A DNA stretch of 64,000 nucleotides from NCBI RefSeq assembly GCF_964204865.1, contig NC_135252.1, positions 10,065,383-10,129,382 on the forward strand. Reading direction: 5' to 3'. Of the stretch, positions 37,301 through 51,011 are shown piece by piece; position 1 is the stretch's first letter; each line of letters starts with the position of its first letter. Source of the stretch: Styela clava. Lineage: Eukaryota > Chordata > Ascidiacea > Stolidobranchia > Styelidae. The notes beneath the pieces are model-generated. The model was not told the origin of the DNA. It made no database searches and saw only the letters and a list, made by a program, of their open reading frames with translations. A program made the position numbers and the translations under genes.

Positions 37301-40300
37301 TTAAGATTTTCGAGGATAAAATTATGTATTTTCATTGGTTAATTGTTTGATGAGATACTTTGTTTTTAATTAGGTTTATTTGCTAAATGTAATCGTTATT
37401 TCATGCGACCATATCCTGTGGCTGCTAAGGTCAAGTACTTGAAAAAACGTGACTAGATTACCAATGGAATATGAAATAAAATGATGATAATGATAGGTCC
37501 CGTTAGCCAATGTTTAATTGTATCATTGCATGTTTGAAATGTACTCATTGACGAAATGGTACAGTGCGAACGAAAACGGATTAATAAACGCGATCCCGAA
37601 GATATAAATATGTGAGCGAAATATTGTTAATTCAAAGTACTGAAATATCCCAAAACGTTAAAATATACCAATTAACACAATAACTTCGATGTTATATTTG
37701 ACGTGTGACTAATAATAGCTCAGCTTCAGAAAAAATGTGAACAAATGTTTCGTTTGTCATTTTCTGCGCAAGCCTATAACCGACAGTTATGAGAAGGAAT
37801 GGATAAGTACAAACACTGCAGTAAACGTAAACCTTTAAAGTTTAAATGTATCAGCGAACCATATTGTTACTGGAGTCAACCAACGGTTATTCAAAAATGT
37901 TACGTCAAAATGGCGGTTCCTTTGACAGGGTGATTCACTACATAAAGGTACATGGCCCCACCGCAAATTTTTAAGTTCTTTGCTTAAAAATCTTCTGAAG
38001 CACTTCGTAAAAATATTCATCATAATTTTTTTTGGAACACATAGTGCCGACCACTTCGAACAAGTTGGTGGATTTTCCAATTGATCGGTAATTGACTCGA
38101 TAAGAGAAAATTAGTTCCGTCATAATCAACTCGAACTTTCGGAAAGAAGCAATAACGTTTTGCTTAAAATAATAAAACAAGACTCTTGTGTAATCTTTGT
38201 ACTCTACAATCGAGTTGTTGTTACGTGTAAAAAAGAATTTAATCTTGAAAAATTTCTTCAGCATTTTGAAATTTTCATATTCCTTCCGAACCCCTTCAGA
38301 ATCTTCTTCGTCATTTTTTTTTTATTGTATTCGATTGTAAAGAGTCATTTTCATAAGATATACATGGAAGCGAATCCAAAAGGTCTTTTACGCGATCCAG
38401 GTATTAAGAATTTTCTAAAACTTTCAATAGTTGAAACTATCTTAAAAATTTGAACCAATAATATTAAAAAATGTGAGCGGTTCAAAATGCAATTCCGCAA
38501 ATTAAGGAACGAAAATAATCGTTCCATTTACTAATAATCGCAATTAAGTATGCAGGACAGCAATCTTATGTGCGGTTAAGAAACATTAACATTTTTAATT
38601 GCAGGTTTAACAGTCCTAATGGTCTTAAAACAGTAAGCGAGCGTCTCATAACATAAGAAGGCATGTGCATATCGTATAATTTACCGACAATCACGATGAC
38701 TCTTTATTTAACCTGGCTATTTTATGGATTGTTGTAGACAGAGTTGTCGCCGTCGCTAATTGGTTCTTCCGGAATCAAAATAGTGAAAATAGCGCGGTAT
38801 TCTTATACCTTCTCAAATTAATTTTTGTTTGTATGCATATATATTAAACTCTGTCCTGAGTTTAGTTAAGTTATTGGAGGATTTAAAAAGCGTTCTTTCA
38901 ATCCATCAAAAAGGCTCTATAATAGTACTATCAGCATTAATAATTTATTTTTCTATATTCAATCAACGATTTCTTTGATTTGGTAAACTTTATTGACATC
39001 ATAGGACGATATATATCAATTGCTTACATAAAAGTTAAAAGCAGACATACTTTTCACGCCCTATTCGAAAATATAAGCGTGAGCCCTTATGATTTAATTT
39101 AAAGCCAGAATCAGCTTTTTGTTTCATATATATATATATAATTTATCCAGATTATCTTCAAGCGTGATTCTGTTCAATAATAATGATGAATCCCGTAAAA
39201 CCATTGTAAAATATTTGTGAATTGTTTCTGGCCATAATTTATGTCGTCTTATTTTAAATTTGGGACATGGCACGACTAAAGATCAAAATTCCGATCGAAG
39301 TTCATACTATTTTGTGTCCAGTAAGAAGATAAACAATTACCCTCAACGCATTGCGATATATATATGTAGAAATATTGATTTATGTACGTTGAAAATTTTT
39401 TAACTTAGTGTAAAAGCTGCAGGTCAACATTAGCGTTACTGCAACAACATTACTGCCATGAAGCACCGTAATTTCTATTTTTCTTATCCAAGATATACAG
39501 AAACATTGGTTAGATACGTAATATATACAATGATAGATACATATCAATAGCACCTGTTTGACGAATATGCCAGGTGCCTGTCGTACAAAAGATGGTCCCA
39601 GTTACCTTTCCAACCGCATCCATGGCCCACCGCAACTTTTACACGTGTGTTGTATAAAGTGTCGAAAAATGCCTATTTTAGCTTAATAAATGTTAATATC
39701 ATACCGACCCAGTCGAAATCGTGAAATTGCGAATTAAAGCATCTTAATTTTGTTTACCGCCAGCAACATTAATCACAATCAGAGCGATTAGTCGCTTAAC
39801 CACAGCTAATGGTAACACAAACAGAGCCAGGTGCGAATACGCTCAATAGAACAGATCAGTAAATTGTCATCTGCTACTGTTCACGTGTAGGCAACATTAA
39901 CTATGCCCTTTACAAAAGTTCATGAAAATGTCGTATTTTACATAATGATATCGAACATTTTGTTTTCCATTATTTTATATACAATGCGTTAAATACCTGA
40001 AATTCAATTGAAAGTAGCTCATGATAGAACAACCAGCTGCACATACATGTATATCGAAAAATGTTGTCGTGTGTCGTAAGCATTTTTCCAACAAGACCAA
40101 ACGCGATTAAGAAATCCAAGCACATGCCAGATATTAGCATTTGAGCGTCGTAACATGCCAACTCTTAATTTTGCTTGATTCAAGTTCGGTAACCAAACGG
40201 CAGAATGGTGGCGAACGTGCACACCTGTATCGGTAGCTAATCCTTTCCGTTTTTTGTTCACGATTAATGTGCGATTAGTTACAACGGACTTAGCGTAAAC

Positions 40301-43300
40301 ATAATTTGGATTTTGGCAGATTGCGGTTAAACGCTCGAAAATAAGTTCAAGCTGTCGACAGTAAATATTCAAATACAATGCATATTTTTCCTTCAATATT
40401 CATGGAAGTTGTTATGAAGGTAATATTTCAGATTTTGTTCTCGCTTTGGAAATGCTTCTTAATTATCTCAAATACAGTATGTTATCCTTTTTTGATCCGA
40501 TATATTAAATGTCAGACTGCGTTTTGTAATCTCAATGAGTACTTGTGGCATCGGTTATCCAATAACGAGTATATGTGGTTTCATAAAGTTTTTTACAACC
40601 TAAAAACCATTAGAGGAGATATGCCACTTTATTTAATAATTACGAATTCAATTCACTGTGTACTCTCCCATGGATGTGCTCAATTATATGCTAATCGCTT
40701 AAAAACGATCAAAATATTTCCGAGTATATATGAAAAGATATGCTTAATCACCTGCCACACAGGAGCGAAAAGCGTCAAGATCTTACGTCGAAATACCGTG
40801 TTTTAGACGCCATTGTTTGTTGTTAAATTAGGAAGTTTATGTTCCCGCGATTTGCTCTTTCCACGGTTAATTATGATACCAAGGCAATGTGGATCAAATT
40901 TAATGAGGTAGACGATGCTACTGCGAAGTCAATCTTCATTCTATACCTATTGCGTTGGTCTATCGAATTAATTATCAAACCACAAACCATTTCTCAGCTG
41001 TGATAAAAGAGAATAAGTAAACCGACAGACATATTGTTATTGGTAAAACATTAGATCATTAAACAGCATCCATCATGTGTACGGCATATCCAGACAGTTT
41101 TTTGTTTTTGAAACTGAAGATTTGTTGGCGAAATCTCCTCGTATTATTCGTAAAATTAAACTGTGAAAACAAATTATTTGGATTCAAAAAGTTCGTTTTC
41201 ACATTATTTATTTATAAATTTTCGAGGAGCAAACTAAATTTTTTGATTACGGAATTGAATGATAATCGCCCATTATATTGTAGAAGATTTGATAAAAAGG
41301 TTTTATCGATTAATTGAAGTGTCCAAATTTGGCAGCACTTTTAAATTAAAAGATTTGTATGTGGGTTTTCCCTGAACGATTATTTTAAAATGTTGAATAA
41401 CCTAGACCAGATAAAACATACGTCTTGAATTCTCAGTAATAATAATATCGCGGTGATTTAAATCATATAGATATATAAACCAACTTAAAAAAATAAAGTG
41501 AAAATTGGCGCTTATGTGGCGCCAAAATTGAGCTCTTCCATTACAGTGGCGTTTTCCAAGTGCCACTTGTTCCGCTAACTCATTTTTATGTTATTGGTTT
41601 CAAAATCGACGTTTTGCAGCAGGAAAAATTCACTCATCGGCCGCCACAACAATGCATAGAAACTACTAACATTCAATAGTAACTTTACCTCTGAAGTTTT
41701 GGGAGATTGAACTACATTGATGACGTTGAACGTTAACAGGGGCGGTATATACTACGGTACTGTACGTAGTTTTTCCAAATTAGTCATATTAGATCTGTGG
41801 CATTATTGCAACGAATAACTGAGCTAAATATTGAGAAACAAACAAACAACAAATATTAATAATAAACACAATTTTAGTTCAGAAAATCTGAAAGATATGT
41901 AAATATTCTACACTAGTAAGCTAACCTTATTTAAAAAATGCGTATAAGTATCCCATTTATTATACGCGGGTTCGGCGAAAACGTGAAAGTTTTCAGATTT
42001 TATTTTATATTACTTGGAACATGAACTTCAAGTTACGATACACATTAGGGAAACCGAATACCCGCCATTTTGTCTGAAAACTACCTTTGGCGTCATCGAT
42101 CGATACTGACTTGCTCGAAGTCTCTTAATTGGTTTTTGACTGTTATTATAACCAAAAACGGATAAATGAGTGTTCATGGCACTTATTGCGATGAAAGACC
42201 TTTTAAACCCCTCCACTGGGGTTCATCTTCAAAGCATTAATATGTCAGGCCAAATTCCAGGTGGCATTGTGCAATCTAGCAGACAGGCGGGGTTTGCTTA
42301 CAAGGCCATGCTAGGTCAATTGGCGGAAGCTGGATAAATTACATTCTTTTGTTTTACCATATTTCATTGAAACCAGAATTTCTAAAAAAAAATCAAGCAC
42401 AATTTACAAAACAACCGAATGAGAGAAAAAATTTACTATTTCAATAGTGTAAAAAATGTTTTTTGTTTTGTTTTAATATCGTCTGTTGGCCCTAATCAAT
42501 TTTCGAGATGAAGCTCTACCCACCAAGTATACTGTCTTACCCACAGTGCCTAATGATCCGGAAAATAATCGAAACTGCTCATGATTCGCTTAAGGTGTTT
42601 GTGGCTAAATAATGCCCTATTCCGTATCAGCAGTAGCATCTATGTTCCATACATTAGCGAAGTTTGATGTAGGTGCAGTTGCCTGTGGGGCAGCATATTT
42701 CTCTGTTACGCCAACTTCAATATAGGAAGATGCTGAAATAACATGACATTTTACACCGATGGAACATAGACCGATCCATTACGTATAAGTTTTGCAGAGT
42801 ATCCAAGCTGACGGGAAAATCATATCATGCGATTTAAAACGCTTCGGTCAAAATCAAGTTTTGCGATGTATAGAAGAGCTTCAGTCTTAAATATGTATTG
42901 TTCCGCCATTTTGCATTCGATTTTACATTTTATTTTTTTTTCCAGAAAATGTGCCATCGCATTCAATTTCTCGCATCATCGGTTGCCATTCTCCAAATCC
43001 CTCACAAAGTACGATGGAAGCGGTGGACGAGGAAAAGAGATTGAACAGCGTCACAACGCCAACTTCAATAAATATATCAGGAGATACATCGTGCACATCA
43101 TTTGAGTCCAACTATGGAAGTGACAATAGACGAGATAAGTGCAAAGGTATGACGCCATTTTATGTCGACGTGTTCTTACGCAAAAATCAGTGAAATATGT
43201 CGGAATATCGAGAGAGTATGGACATGGAGTGATAACCTCCATAATAAGCGATTTATATTGTTGAACCACAAAACTAAATTCTCCTTATTGGCGATCAAAT

Positions 43301-44583
43301 GCCTGCTTTATTACTATCTCATATTCACGGATGAGTTCTGTCGTATATTGCAAGTTATTTATATCTCGATCCAGATACAATAATGTTCATCTCTAAATTT
43401 GACACACAACTTTGTAGGTATGCCTCTATCGCCCACGTCTATGGAAGTAAAGAAGCGACCGCGAACTGCATTTACGCCGGAGCAGATCAAAAGACTCGAA
43501 ACGGAGTTTCAGCGGAACAAATACCTGTCTGTTGGAAAACGCATGGAATTGTCCAAGGCTTTGAAACTTACTGAAACTCAGGTACATAATAAATAAAATA
43601 CCGGTATACGATATACATAAATATTCTGCAATTTCATGGTTTATTTAAACAAAATTTCGCAAACCTAAATAAAGTTTTCTTTGTTTCAGATAAAAATTTG
43701 GTTTCAAAACAGACGAACCAAATGGAAAAGAGAGTACCTCAGTGAATGGGAAGTTTGGGCACATCAAAATTACTATGCCATGCATGGACTCTACGGCGCT
43801 GCAGCAGCAGCCTCAGCTTTGGCAGCGGCGTCCGCTCCAGGAACATCACCAGGGGTACCCATTCGAGCACAGCCCTTACACCCCAGCATGTTACCATCGC
43901 CAAATATGACCGGATCTCCGTATGCCGAAGCCATGCATGGTGTAGTGAAAACTCCAGGGCCGTTCAGTCATCCATCTGTAATGTTTCAAAATCAGATGTT
44001 ACCTCATCCTGCGCGACCTCCCACTCACATCCACCATTCCCCGCCATCGGGTCCTGCTAAACCGAATCCGATAATGCCAAACAGAATAGGACTGGGGTCT
44101 CCGGCGCTGCCAATTCCAATAAGTTCACAGCCGATGATTCCACAGCTGCCATTTTATTTCCTACCTGGACCAATGTACGCAGCAGCGGCTGCCGCTGTAG
44201 CCGCCAATCATTCTGGTGTCAACAGAGAATCAACAGATGGCTGGATGCCCAGCGTTTCTTCTACAAGTCCCATTCCTCATGGAAGTCCAACTTCCGTACA
44301 TGTTTCTACAACTTCGCCATTAGGGCGCAATACCAAGCTCTCCCCGCCTAGCCTGTATGCCCGACCCCATCCTGATGTACAATCACATTACAGAACCAGC
44401 GTTAATGCGGTTTTGTGCGGACATAAGTCTCCACGAATCTTGTCCGATAACCCTTCTCAATCACCTATAGGATACGCTCGATGGGGTGGCATGGCTTCCA
44501 TCGGGACCACTGGAAAGACAGATGCAAACAATAATCAAGCAACTTTCGGGCACGAAAACGACGCCATCTCTACGCCTTCCTAG
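32704..44583 (+). CDS. ANTP-class (NK-like) homeodomain transcription factor, possible Nedx/lms family
   Basis: Four exons: 32704-33409, 42946-43146, 43418-43581 and 43690-44583, closing in frame to 654 aa. The homeodomain is 314-373: R5, helix 3 IKIWFQNRRTKWKR with Q50 and N51, so TAAT-core binding is expected. An intron falls exactly between homeodomain residues 44 and 45, a position shared by many NK-type genes. The recognition helix and YLSVGKRMELSKALKLTETQ fit an NK-linked family. The conserved stretch just after it (LSEWEVWAHQNYYAMHGLYG) recalls the Nedx/lms (CG13424) group; that is recollection, and Bar-type genes are the alternative. Exon 2 contains HSISRII (241-247), similar to an eh1 Groucho-binding motif with its Phe replaced. 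Two polyalanine tracts (394-404 and in exon 4) and a Pro/Ser-rich tail suggest repression. I chose ATG 32704; an in-frame TTG lies two codons upstream. Confidence 0.88.
34344..34372. repeat. Poly(G) run, 29 bases
   Basis: Uninterrupted G from 34344 to 34372, then C and GGGG. A poly(A) run precedes it at about 34277-34291. Its length is probably unreliable in assembly or variable between individuals. Frames crossing it are artefacts. Confidence 0.95.
34607..34863. mobile_element. hAT-type MITE, 257 bp, with perfect target duplication
   Basis: Starts CAGTGGTTCCCAAACTTTT and ends AGTTTGGGAACCACTG. It is flanked by identical octamers GTCTAGAT (34599-34606 and 34864-34871). The perfect duplication and well-kept ends suggest one of the more recent insertions in the window. 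No ORF. Confidence 0.9.
36828..36843. promoter_or_regulatory. Palindromic double homeodomain site in intron 1
   Basis: CGCTAATTAATTAGCG is a perfect 16-bp palindrome holding two overlapping TAAT cores in each orientation. About 35-70 bases downstream, CCTTAAT and ATTAAGG are arranged as an inverted pair with another CGCTAATTA. The clustering suggests a homeodomain-bound enhancer. Function is not shown. Confidence 0.4.
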
Positions 44584-44739
44584 GGGGGCTGGTAAAATGG
44601 ATTCCATAAAAAACTAATATATCATTGTATATTTTTTTTTTTCATTCGTTTTGTCCTCATTGTGGGGTGCGACCTCAGCTGTCATATTTATATCTCAATC
44701 ATAGTTTGCTACTTTCAACTAAGTTTCATTGTAACCACT

Positions 44740-44745
44740 AATAAA
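44740..44745 (+). terminator. Candidate poly(A) signal of the homeobox gene
   Basis: AATAAA about 160 bases after the stop codon, in an AT-rich 3' flank. It is the first canonical hexamer downstream of the stop. Usage is not shown. Confidence 0.45.
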
Positions 44746-47700
44746 TGCTATACATCAACAACGTTTCAGTTCGGAAGATTTAGGTTTTGTGGATAGATGT
44801 TGATTCCATTGAAAGATTAGTATTATATAACAAATTTTTTTTTTTGAAAGAATAGTAAATTATGATATAGCTGGTAGCAGTAAATTGTATATATTGTTTT
44901 TGCCAATTTGAGGCAATATCGAAAAGATGTGGAATATGCACTAGTACTGCTAAGATTGAAAAATTCAAAAAAACTGACTATTTTAAGTTTGGTAATAAAT
45001 GCGCGCTAGAGTAAAAAATTAAATATGATTAGAATAGTGTTGTGCGATTTAAATATTAGCAGGGTAGTTTGCGCAATCAGATTTGCGAAAAGTTTTGTTT
45101 ATAATTTTTATACCGGAGTATGCGGTAAGCAACCGTAAATAAACATAAAAAAATAAGATGTTGAATATACAAAGTGTCTTGGAGATCATCCTTAACTTGA
45201 CTAAGGATTATGTTCTAGTAAATTAATTGATACCTGTTAAAATAGAATCTTAAATGTGATTAAAATAATTACTAGTATGGACGAATACAAGTTGACAACG
45301 AAATTTGTATTTTGTAAGCTTTAGTTTTAAATGGACAAGTGCTAGACAGGGCTATATATATTAGAACCAACAGACATGGATATCAATATAATGAATTTGG
45401 TACCATTATGCGCGTTGAATATATGTCACATGCCTAAAATCGTTTAGATCTAATGTTTTGAAACTATGGCGTCTAAAAAACTCCAGCTATTTTAAATTAG
45501 TAAATGTGAAACCATCCCCGACATTCGACATTACTTTTTCATTATCGGCATCAAATTTGAGAAGTTAAATTTATTCGTTCAAATTAGATCTTTAACCCTT
45601 CACGGATTCCTACAAATAAACGTAGACAAAAAATAGTCTTTAATTTAAATGGTCTGTGTGGTGTCACCCGTGTTAAAGAGTCATTTGTGAAACATATATG
45701 CCTCGCGCAAATGAAATTGCCCACTTTCCCGCTATTTAATAATACATCGATGTGTAAGCTGAGAACAAAATCATACTGCAAGACGTTTATCTTGACCTTT
45801 TTTTATCTTAAAAAAAGTCTATATTATAGCCAAATAGAAAGAAGCGAAATGTGGCGGGGTTGTTTTTAACCCCCATAATGCTGCACTTGACCGCGATCTA
45901 CAATAGAAACAAACGAGGGGCCTTGAGAGCTTCGTTAGATCACAATCTACATTTTGTAAAACGATACCTCGACTCGTTTAGTTGAAACATGAGTTGATGA
46001 TTGCGAATGAAAATTGCTGCTTGGAATCCCACTCAACTTAAGACAATTAGTTATGGGTGTTCTTTGAACCGGTTTAACGAATCATGTTTTAGCATGAAAC
46101 CGAACAGTTGTTTTGAATCCATTTACTAACTTTACTCGACAACATATGATATCAAATTTAAAAATTGAACAATGTTAGTTTCTATTGTGATTTTCTGAAA
46201 TATAGATGGGTGAAGATGGCGAAATGACTTTTTTCGAAATATTCAAAAAGTCAAAATGTTATCAATATGAATTGAAGCAACTTTCACCAACATTTGGCGT
46301 CAGACTGATCCGAAAATTGTCGGAAGTACTTGAGTAAGTCATTTGGGAAATCTGTATTAATTAAAGAAGGAAAATCCTCCATCGAAAGGTCACATGGGGC
46401 TGAAAGATGTAAAACAAGCGCGAAAAATTGTATATATAGCTACAAATACACAATGAAAAAATAATGACACAGAACTTATATACATAATAATATTAAGTTA
46501 TCCAACTCCAAATATTTAAAGTTAAATCACATGAATCACTTTATTCCGCCTCGTTCATAATAAGGCTATGTGATTTGTCTATTGCTCCGGATATTGCGAC
46601 CGCTTATAAAGGGTATCACATACGGCCCATACGCTTTCTTGACCCGACGTATACATCAAAAATATCTTAATAATGATATAGATTGTATCAAAACGTTTTT
46701 GAAGACTTGCGGTACCGATCGGGCGTTTAGCGGACTGTTATCATTCAATAACAACCCTGTAATACGATGAAGCTCGTTGCATAAAATGGCAGAAATATTT
46801 CTCGCGCGGCGATCAAAGCTTGTTACAATTTTCTGTTATTACGTTCAAGTCCGTTACAGAATAGCACATAACTGTTCGACAAGGAAAATTGCTCAAAATG
46901 GATAAAGGGCTATTAGGATTGAATTACACAAACCGATAGACTATTACATTTTTAGCGATAAAGATTTTGAATTCTTGAACTTATATTGAAAACGACTCGC
47001 GCCTTTATTAATATTGATATGAGTACAACGCACAATCGCACCTCGGCCTGGTTTAACTCACATACTACAAATAAAATAATGTTCGGATTTGATTGTTATT
47101 TGGATGCGGAAATAATATATTTCGATTTGCAAATTGCTGCGTGCAATAAATTCAGATCCAAGAGGTCAACGATGGAACAATTGGTAATCACGAAATAACC
47201 CGTGTCGCGTTTCGGAAGAATTACAAGCAATTTACGTAGCGGATCAGATAACATCTCAATCTAACAAGGGTGTCAATAAAGACGGCCTATAACCGGGGCA
47301 TCATTCATTGATCTTCTTGAGGCGTATATATTGAACTATAATAATTATTGTGGCTATTGAAAGTTATCATACGGCATGTATACACCGATTTGTATGAATC
47401 ACAAACCATCAGTACAGGTAAGTTATGAGGTAACCTATAAGTTTTGGTCATTATACTAACAAAAATAGGTTAATTTGCAACAACATATTATTTCATTTGG
47501 ACGTCTACGTTATTCAAACTGTTACATACGATAAAAACTCACTTGGGGTGCTGTACGTTTTTTTCTATATCATGTTTGGGTTCCATATATGTAAAAAAAA
47601 ATGAAATACAATACAAAATATCTTTATAAATATAAGAATTAAGACGATAGAACGACACATTTTTTGAGTGAGCATGTTGTAAAATAAAATGAGTAAAGAC

Positions 47701-50464
47701 TCAGTAAAATCCAGTGTCTTCAAAGCAAAGTTGATATCACAGTTCCATGCCAACGTCACATAGGCTTGAAAGGTGCTATTTATTCTCAAAATCAACACAC
47801 CAAAAACTAAGTTATGGTACATACATATTGGGATATTAATTTATTACAATCTTCCAAACAATGAGATGAAATCAATTACAAGAATATCTCTAAGCGACAA
47901 TTGTCAGAAATTAAAATTATGTTCTCATATCTAATAATTACTAGTTTTTACATTTATTAATGGAATAACTTTTGAGATAAAAGCACTTCACAACAGAGAG
48001 GTAAAAGTGTATTCTATGATTTCCTACTTTTTCAAAATTGGTAACTTTTTGCGTATTAAATGAAATCTATAGTCCACTCTCTTATTTTTTCATAACTTTC
48101 GAATTATTAACAGCCATGGCGAACTGGCGATTTCCCCATAATAATAGTAACAAAGTATTATCCAAAAGCTAAACATATTTTGAAAAGGGGTTTGAAATAT
48201 TCAAATTACATTTATTTTACCTGTACATCCACTGTTGTTTCTCCTTACATTCTTGCTTAATTAAAGCGACATTGTTTACGGTGTAAATCGTCAGTCAAAC
48301 GGTGTTTTATCGCCACCATGTGACCGATCTAGCCACACGAAGTTGGATGCATGATTGCGAATTCCGCCGAATCATATCAGGCATCACCCAAATAAATCAC
48401 CTCTGCGAAGCTGTAACAAATATTTTCATTAACTTTTATTTTTGTTTGGTACTGGTTACGTGATTCACCTGCACTATTTAGCTGACATTTTTCTATGAAC
48501 TACTGTCATCGTTAATGCTGGGAATTTCCAATAAGCATATATACCTGCTCATTGGAATTTCCGAATACCAAGTGATTTCCAAACAGAGTTAGCATGTTAT
48601 CGTAAAATGGCATTTTCAAATACTTATAAATGGGTGATATTTATTTCTATGGTGCCATTCCGCCGTCTTCCAATATATATTCGAAAACTGGACGATACCA
48701 TTACCAAACTACTTGACACCTACGATGTATCAGTGAAAGATTGTATGGAATCGAAAACATTAATCGAATCAGCTGTTTTCTACTAAAATTGCAACCAAAC
48801 GCAAATGAACATTTTCCTTGGACTCCCCGACAATTTTTATTTTACTATTATTATACGCGACTGACAATAGTTCCCACGTATAGCTTAAAAAGTTAAGTCG
48901 AATTACGCACTTGTGTAAGGAATGCGTGGTCTGCTAACAATTCAAATAGGCAATATCATTTTATACATAAACTTGTTTAACATAAAAAAATTATATATTT
49001 CGAGTGCTTTAACCCAAAAGCACGAAACGTGGAAAAGCTGTTTTGGATAAACGTATATTCGTGATTTCAAAACTTTTAACCGAAATACTTAGGTAATTAT
49101 TTTTCAGACTATGTTATTTAGTAGCTTAAAAAACACCTATTTCTTTGCAATATTTTCAGGAATTTCTTCAAAGTTTCAACATTCTCTCCTTTGTCTTGAA
49201 ATCCTCGAGTTATCATGACGATTTACAAGAAATTGTAAATTTGCTGAGTTTCCTCGTTTGGGGTTTTTGCTTGTCAGCCTTCACAGGCCTACAAAATTAT
49301 AAAAGACGAGACTGATCACAGTCGGCTGAGAAAACCGAGATCATGCGATTCGAAAAACGCGCCTGGTCAGACTCGAATGAAAGTGCCCTGACCTAGTCCC
49401 AAATATTCCGACTGTAAAAGAGGATCACTTTATCGGGCCCAGCGTCTAGTACACTTAAACTGGGATCTGCGATTGCGTCGATAAAATAAAAGCACCAGTA
49501 CTCCAAAATAACACGGTAATCCGCAACCATAAAAATGTCGATTACATTTTGTTTTGATTTGTATTCTTGCCAATTTCACCAATATGAGCTGTCCCTGCAA
49601 CTCTTACTCCGCTCTATCGCAATGCCGATTAATTTCAAGATATCACCGTTACAGATATTCCTAAGTCTGAGATCCCACGGAGTAAAATTTGTATCAAGTC
49701 TGTAGTTTTAGAACACTACTGGTGTGCCGCACGCGCAAGGAATTTATGAGATTTTCAATGTCTAAGAAAGTGTTTTTAATCTGTCGCGGTCCCCCCCAAA
49801 ACAAAACTTATGGCGTTTTCCGTTTTATTTTTAGTATTTTATAATGCGGACTACAATAAAGAAATTTTTAGTTACGGATTCACTTCTTTATTCTATCTTT
49901 AGCATCTCGTCACTGATGATTATAATGAAAACTAACTCGTTTTCCTCAGAGGTGTGTCATGGTTCCATTCGAGAACAAAAAAAGTAATTATAATCGTCTT
50001 CGCGGCACAAGAATATGTCGAGGGAAATTTTGGATTTAGGAAGAATAAACACCGAAATCAAGATTTTTAGGGCTTAAACAACACGCCACGCTGACGTAAA
50101 CAAGGGAGATTTAAACAAAATGCAATTGCAAACGCCTTAGCGACAACATTTGATTGAAATTTTACGTGTCTTATGTAAACGTTTAAGCCGAAAATACATT
50201 AAAGCATAGATTTATTGCTTGTTTAGTTTTACTTAATAATTAGTTCGACTTTGCCAAGTATTGCAAACTGAGCGGAAAAACGAGAATGTATGATGACCAA
50301 CCTATTTGGCTTTATACATACGACAGTGAATGGCGGAATTGTACTCCGAAGCGTTTTATGCCTAAACAATCTGAGCAATGACGCTATGAGACCAACATTC
50401 AGTTATAGCGCCATCTTAATATATAACAACTTGTCCATCACAAAAGCATTTTTTCAAAGCAAAA

Positions 50465-50550
50465 TGAGGGGGGGGGGGGGGGCGCGAAGTTTGTAAAATT
50501 TTTCAAAGGGGGGCGCGGCTTAAAAAGTTTGAGAACAACTGGTCTAGTGA
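50465..50550. mobile_element. hAT right-end fragment with G run
   Basis: A run of about 17 G is followed by GGGGGGCGCGGCTTAAAAAG and then TTTGAGAACAACTG, a diverged hAT right terminus like those at 34863 and 56194. I could not find a matching left end, so it is a truncated or badly diverged copy. Confidence 0.5.
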
Positions 50551-50900
50551 CTTGTTTCCCAATTTCTCTGGAAATACAGTGTGCTGAATTAACATTCCCT
50601 TATGTAATAGAAACAATCTATTGCCTAAAAGTGTCTGAAAACGGATTGCATAACAAAATACTGTTTGTCCAACAGAATTTATCGACGATAGAAACTTATT
50701 GTACGGATCTTACCATCTGCAAATTTCATTTCCTCAATTGTGTTGATGAAAAGGCAGAATATTAAGAGTAATTCATGGAATATTTAAATCCAACTTAATA
50801 GAATATAACCTTAAAACAATGAACAAACGAAATTTGAAAATTAACATCAACAAATTTAGAAAAAACGGCAAAAATAGTTGAACTATAATAAAACTTAGCC

Positions 50901-51011
50901 AATTCATTATTTCCAGAAATATTTTTGTAACAATAACAATTCATTATTTCCAGAAATATTTTTGTAACAATAACAATTCATTATTTCCAGGAATATTTTT
51001 ATAGCAATAAC
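50901..51011. repeat. Three tandem copies of a 37-bp unit
   Basis: The unit begins AATTCATTATTTCCAGAAAT. Copies at 50901 and 50938 are identical; the third (50975) has four substitutions. The unit holds a TTTCCAG that looks like a splice acceptor, but there is no gene context. Confidence 0.9.

Larger units (their letters stand above)
33410..42945. other. Intron 1 of the homeobox gene, 9.5 kb
   Basis: Donor G|GTACGT at 33410, acceptor TTTTTTTTCCAG ending at 42945. It contains a 29-base G run, one hAT MITE, a TAAT-site cluster (36820-36900), a TTGGCGC inverted pair near 41505-41527, and two overlapping head-to-head frames (40396-40019 minus; 40378-40806 plus) of unknown meaning. No gene recognised on either strand. 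Confidence 0.7.

Noticed and set aside
45584-45870. Possible piggyBac-like TTAACCCTT terminus
   Set aside because: No matching inverted end with TTAA and no transposase sequence nearby.
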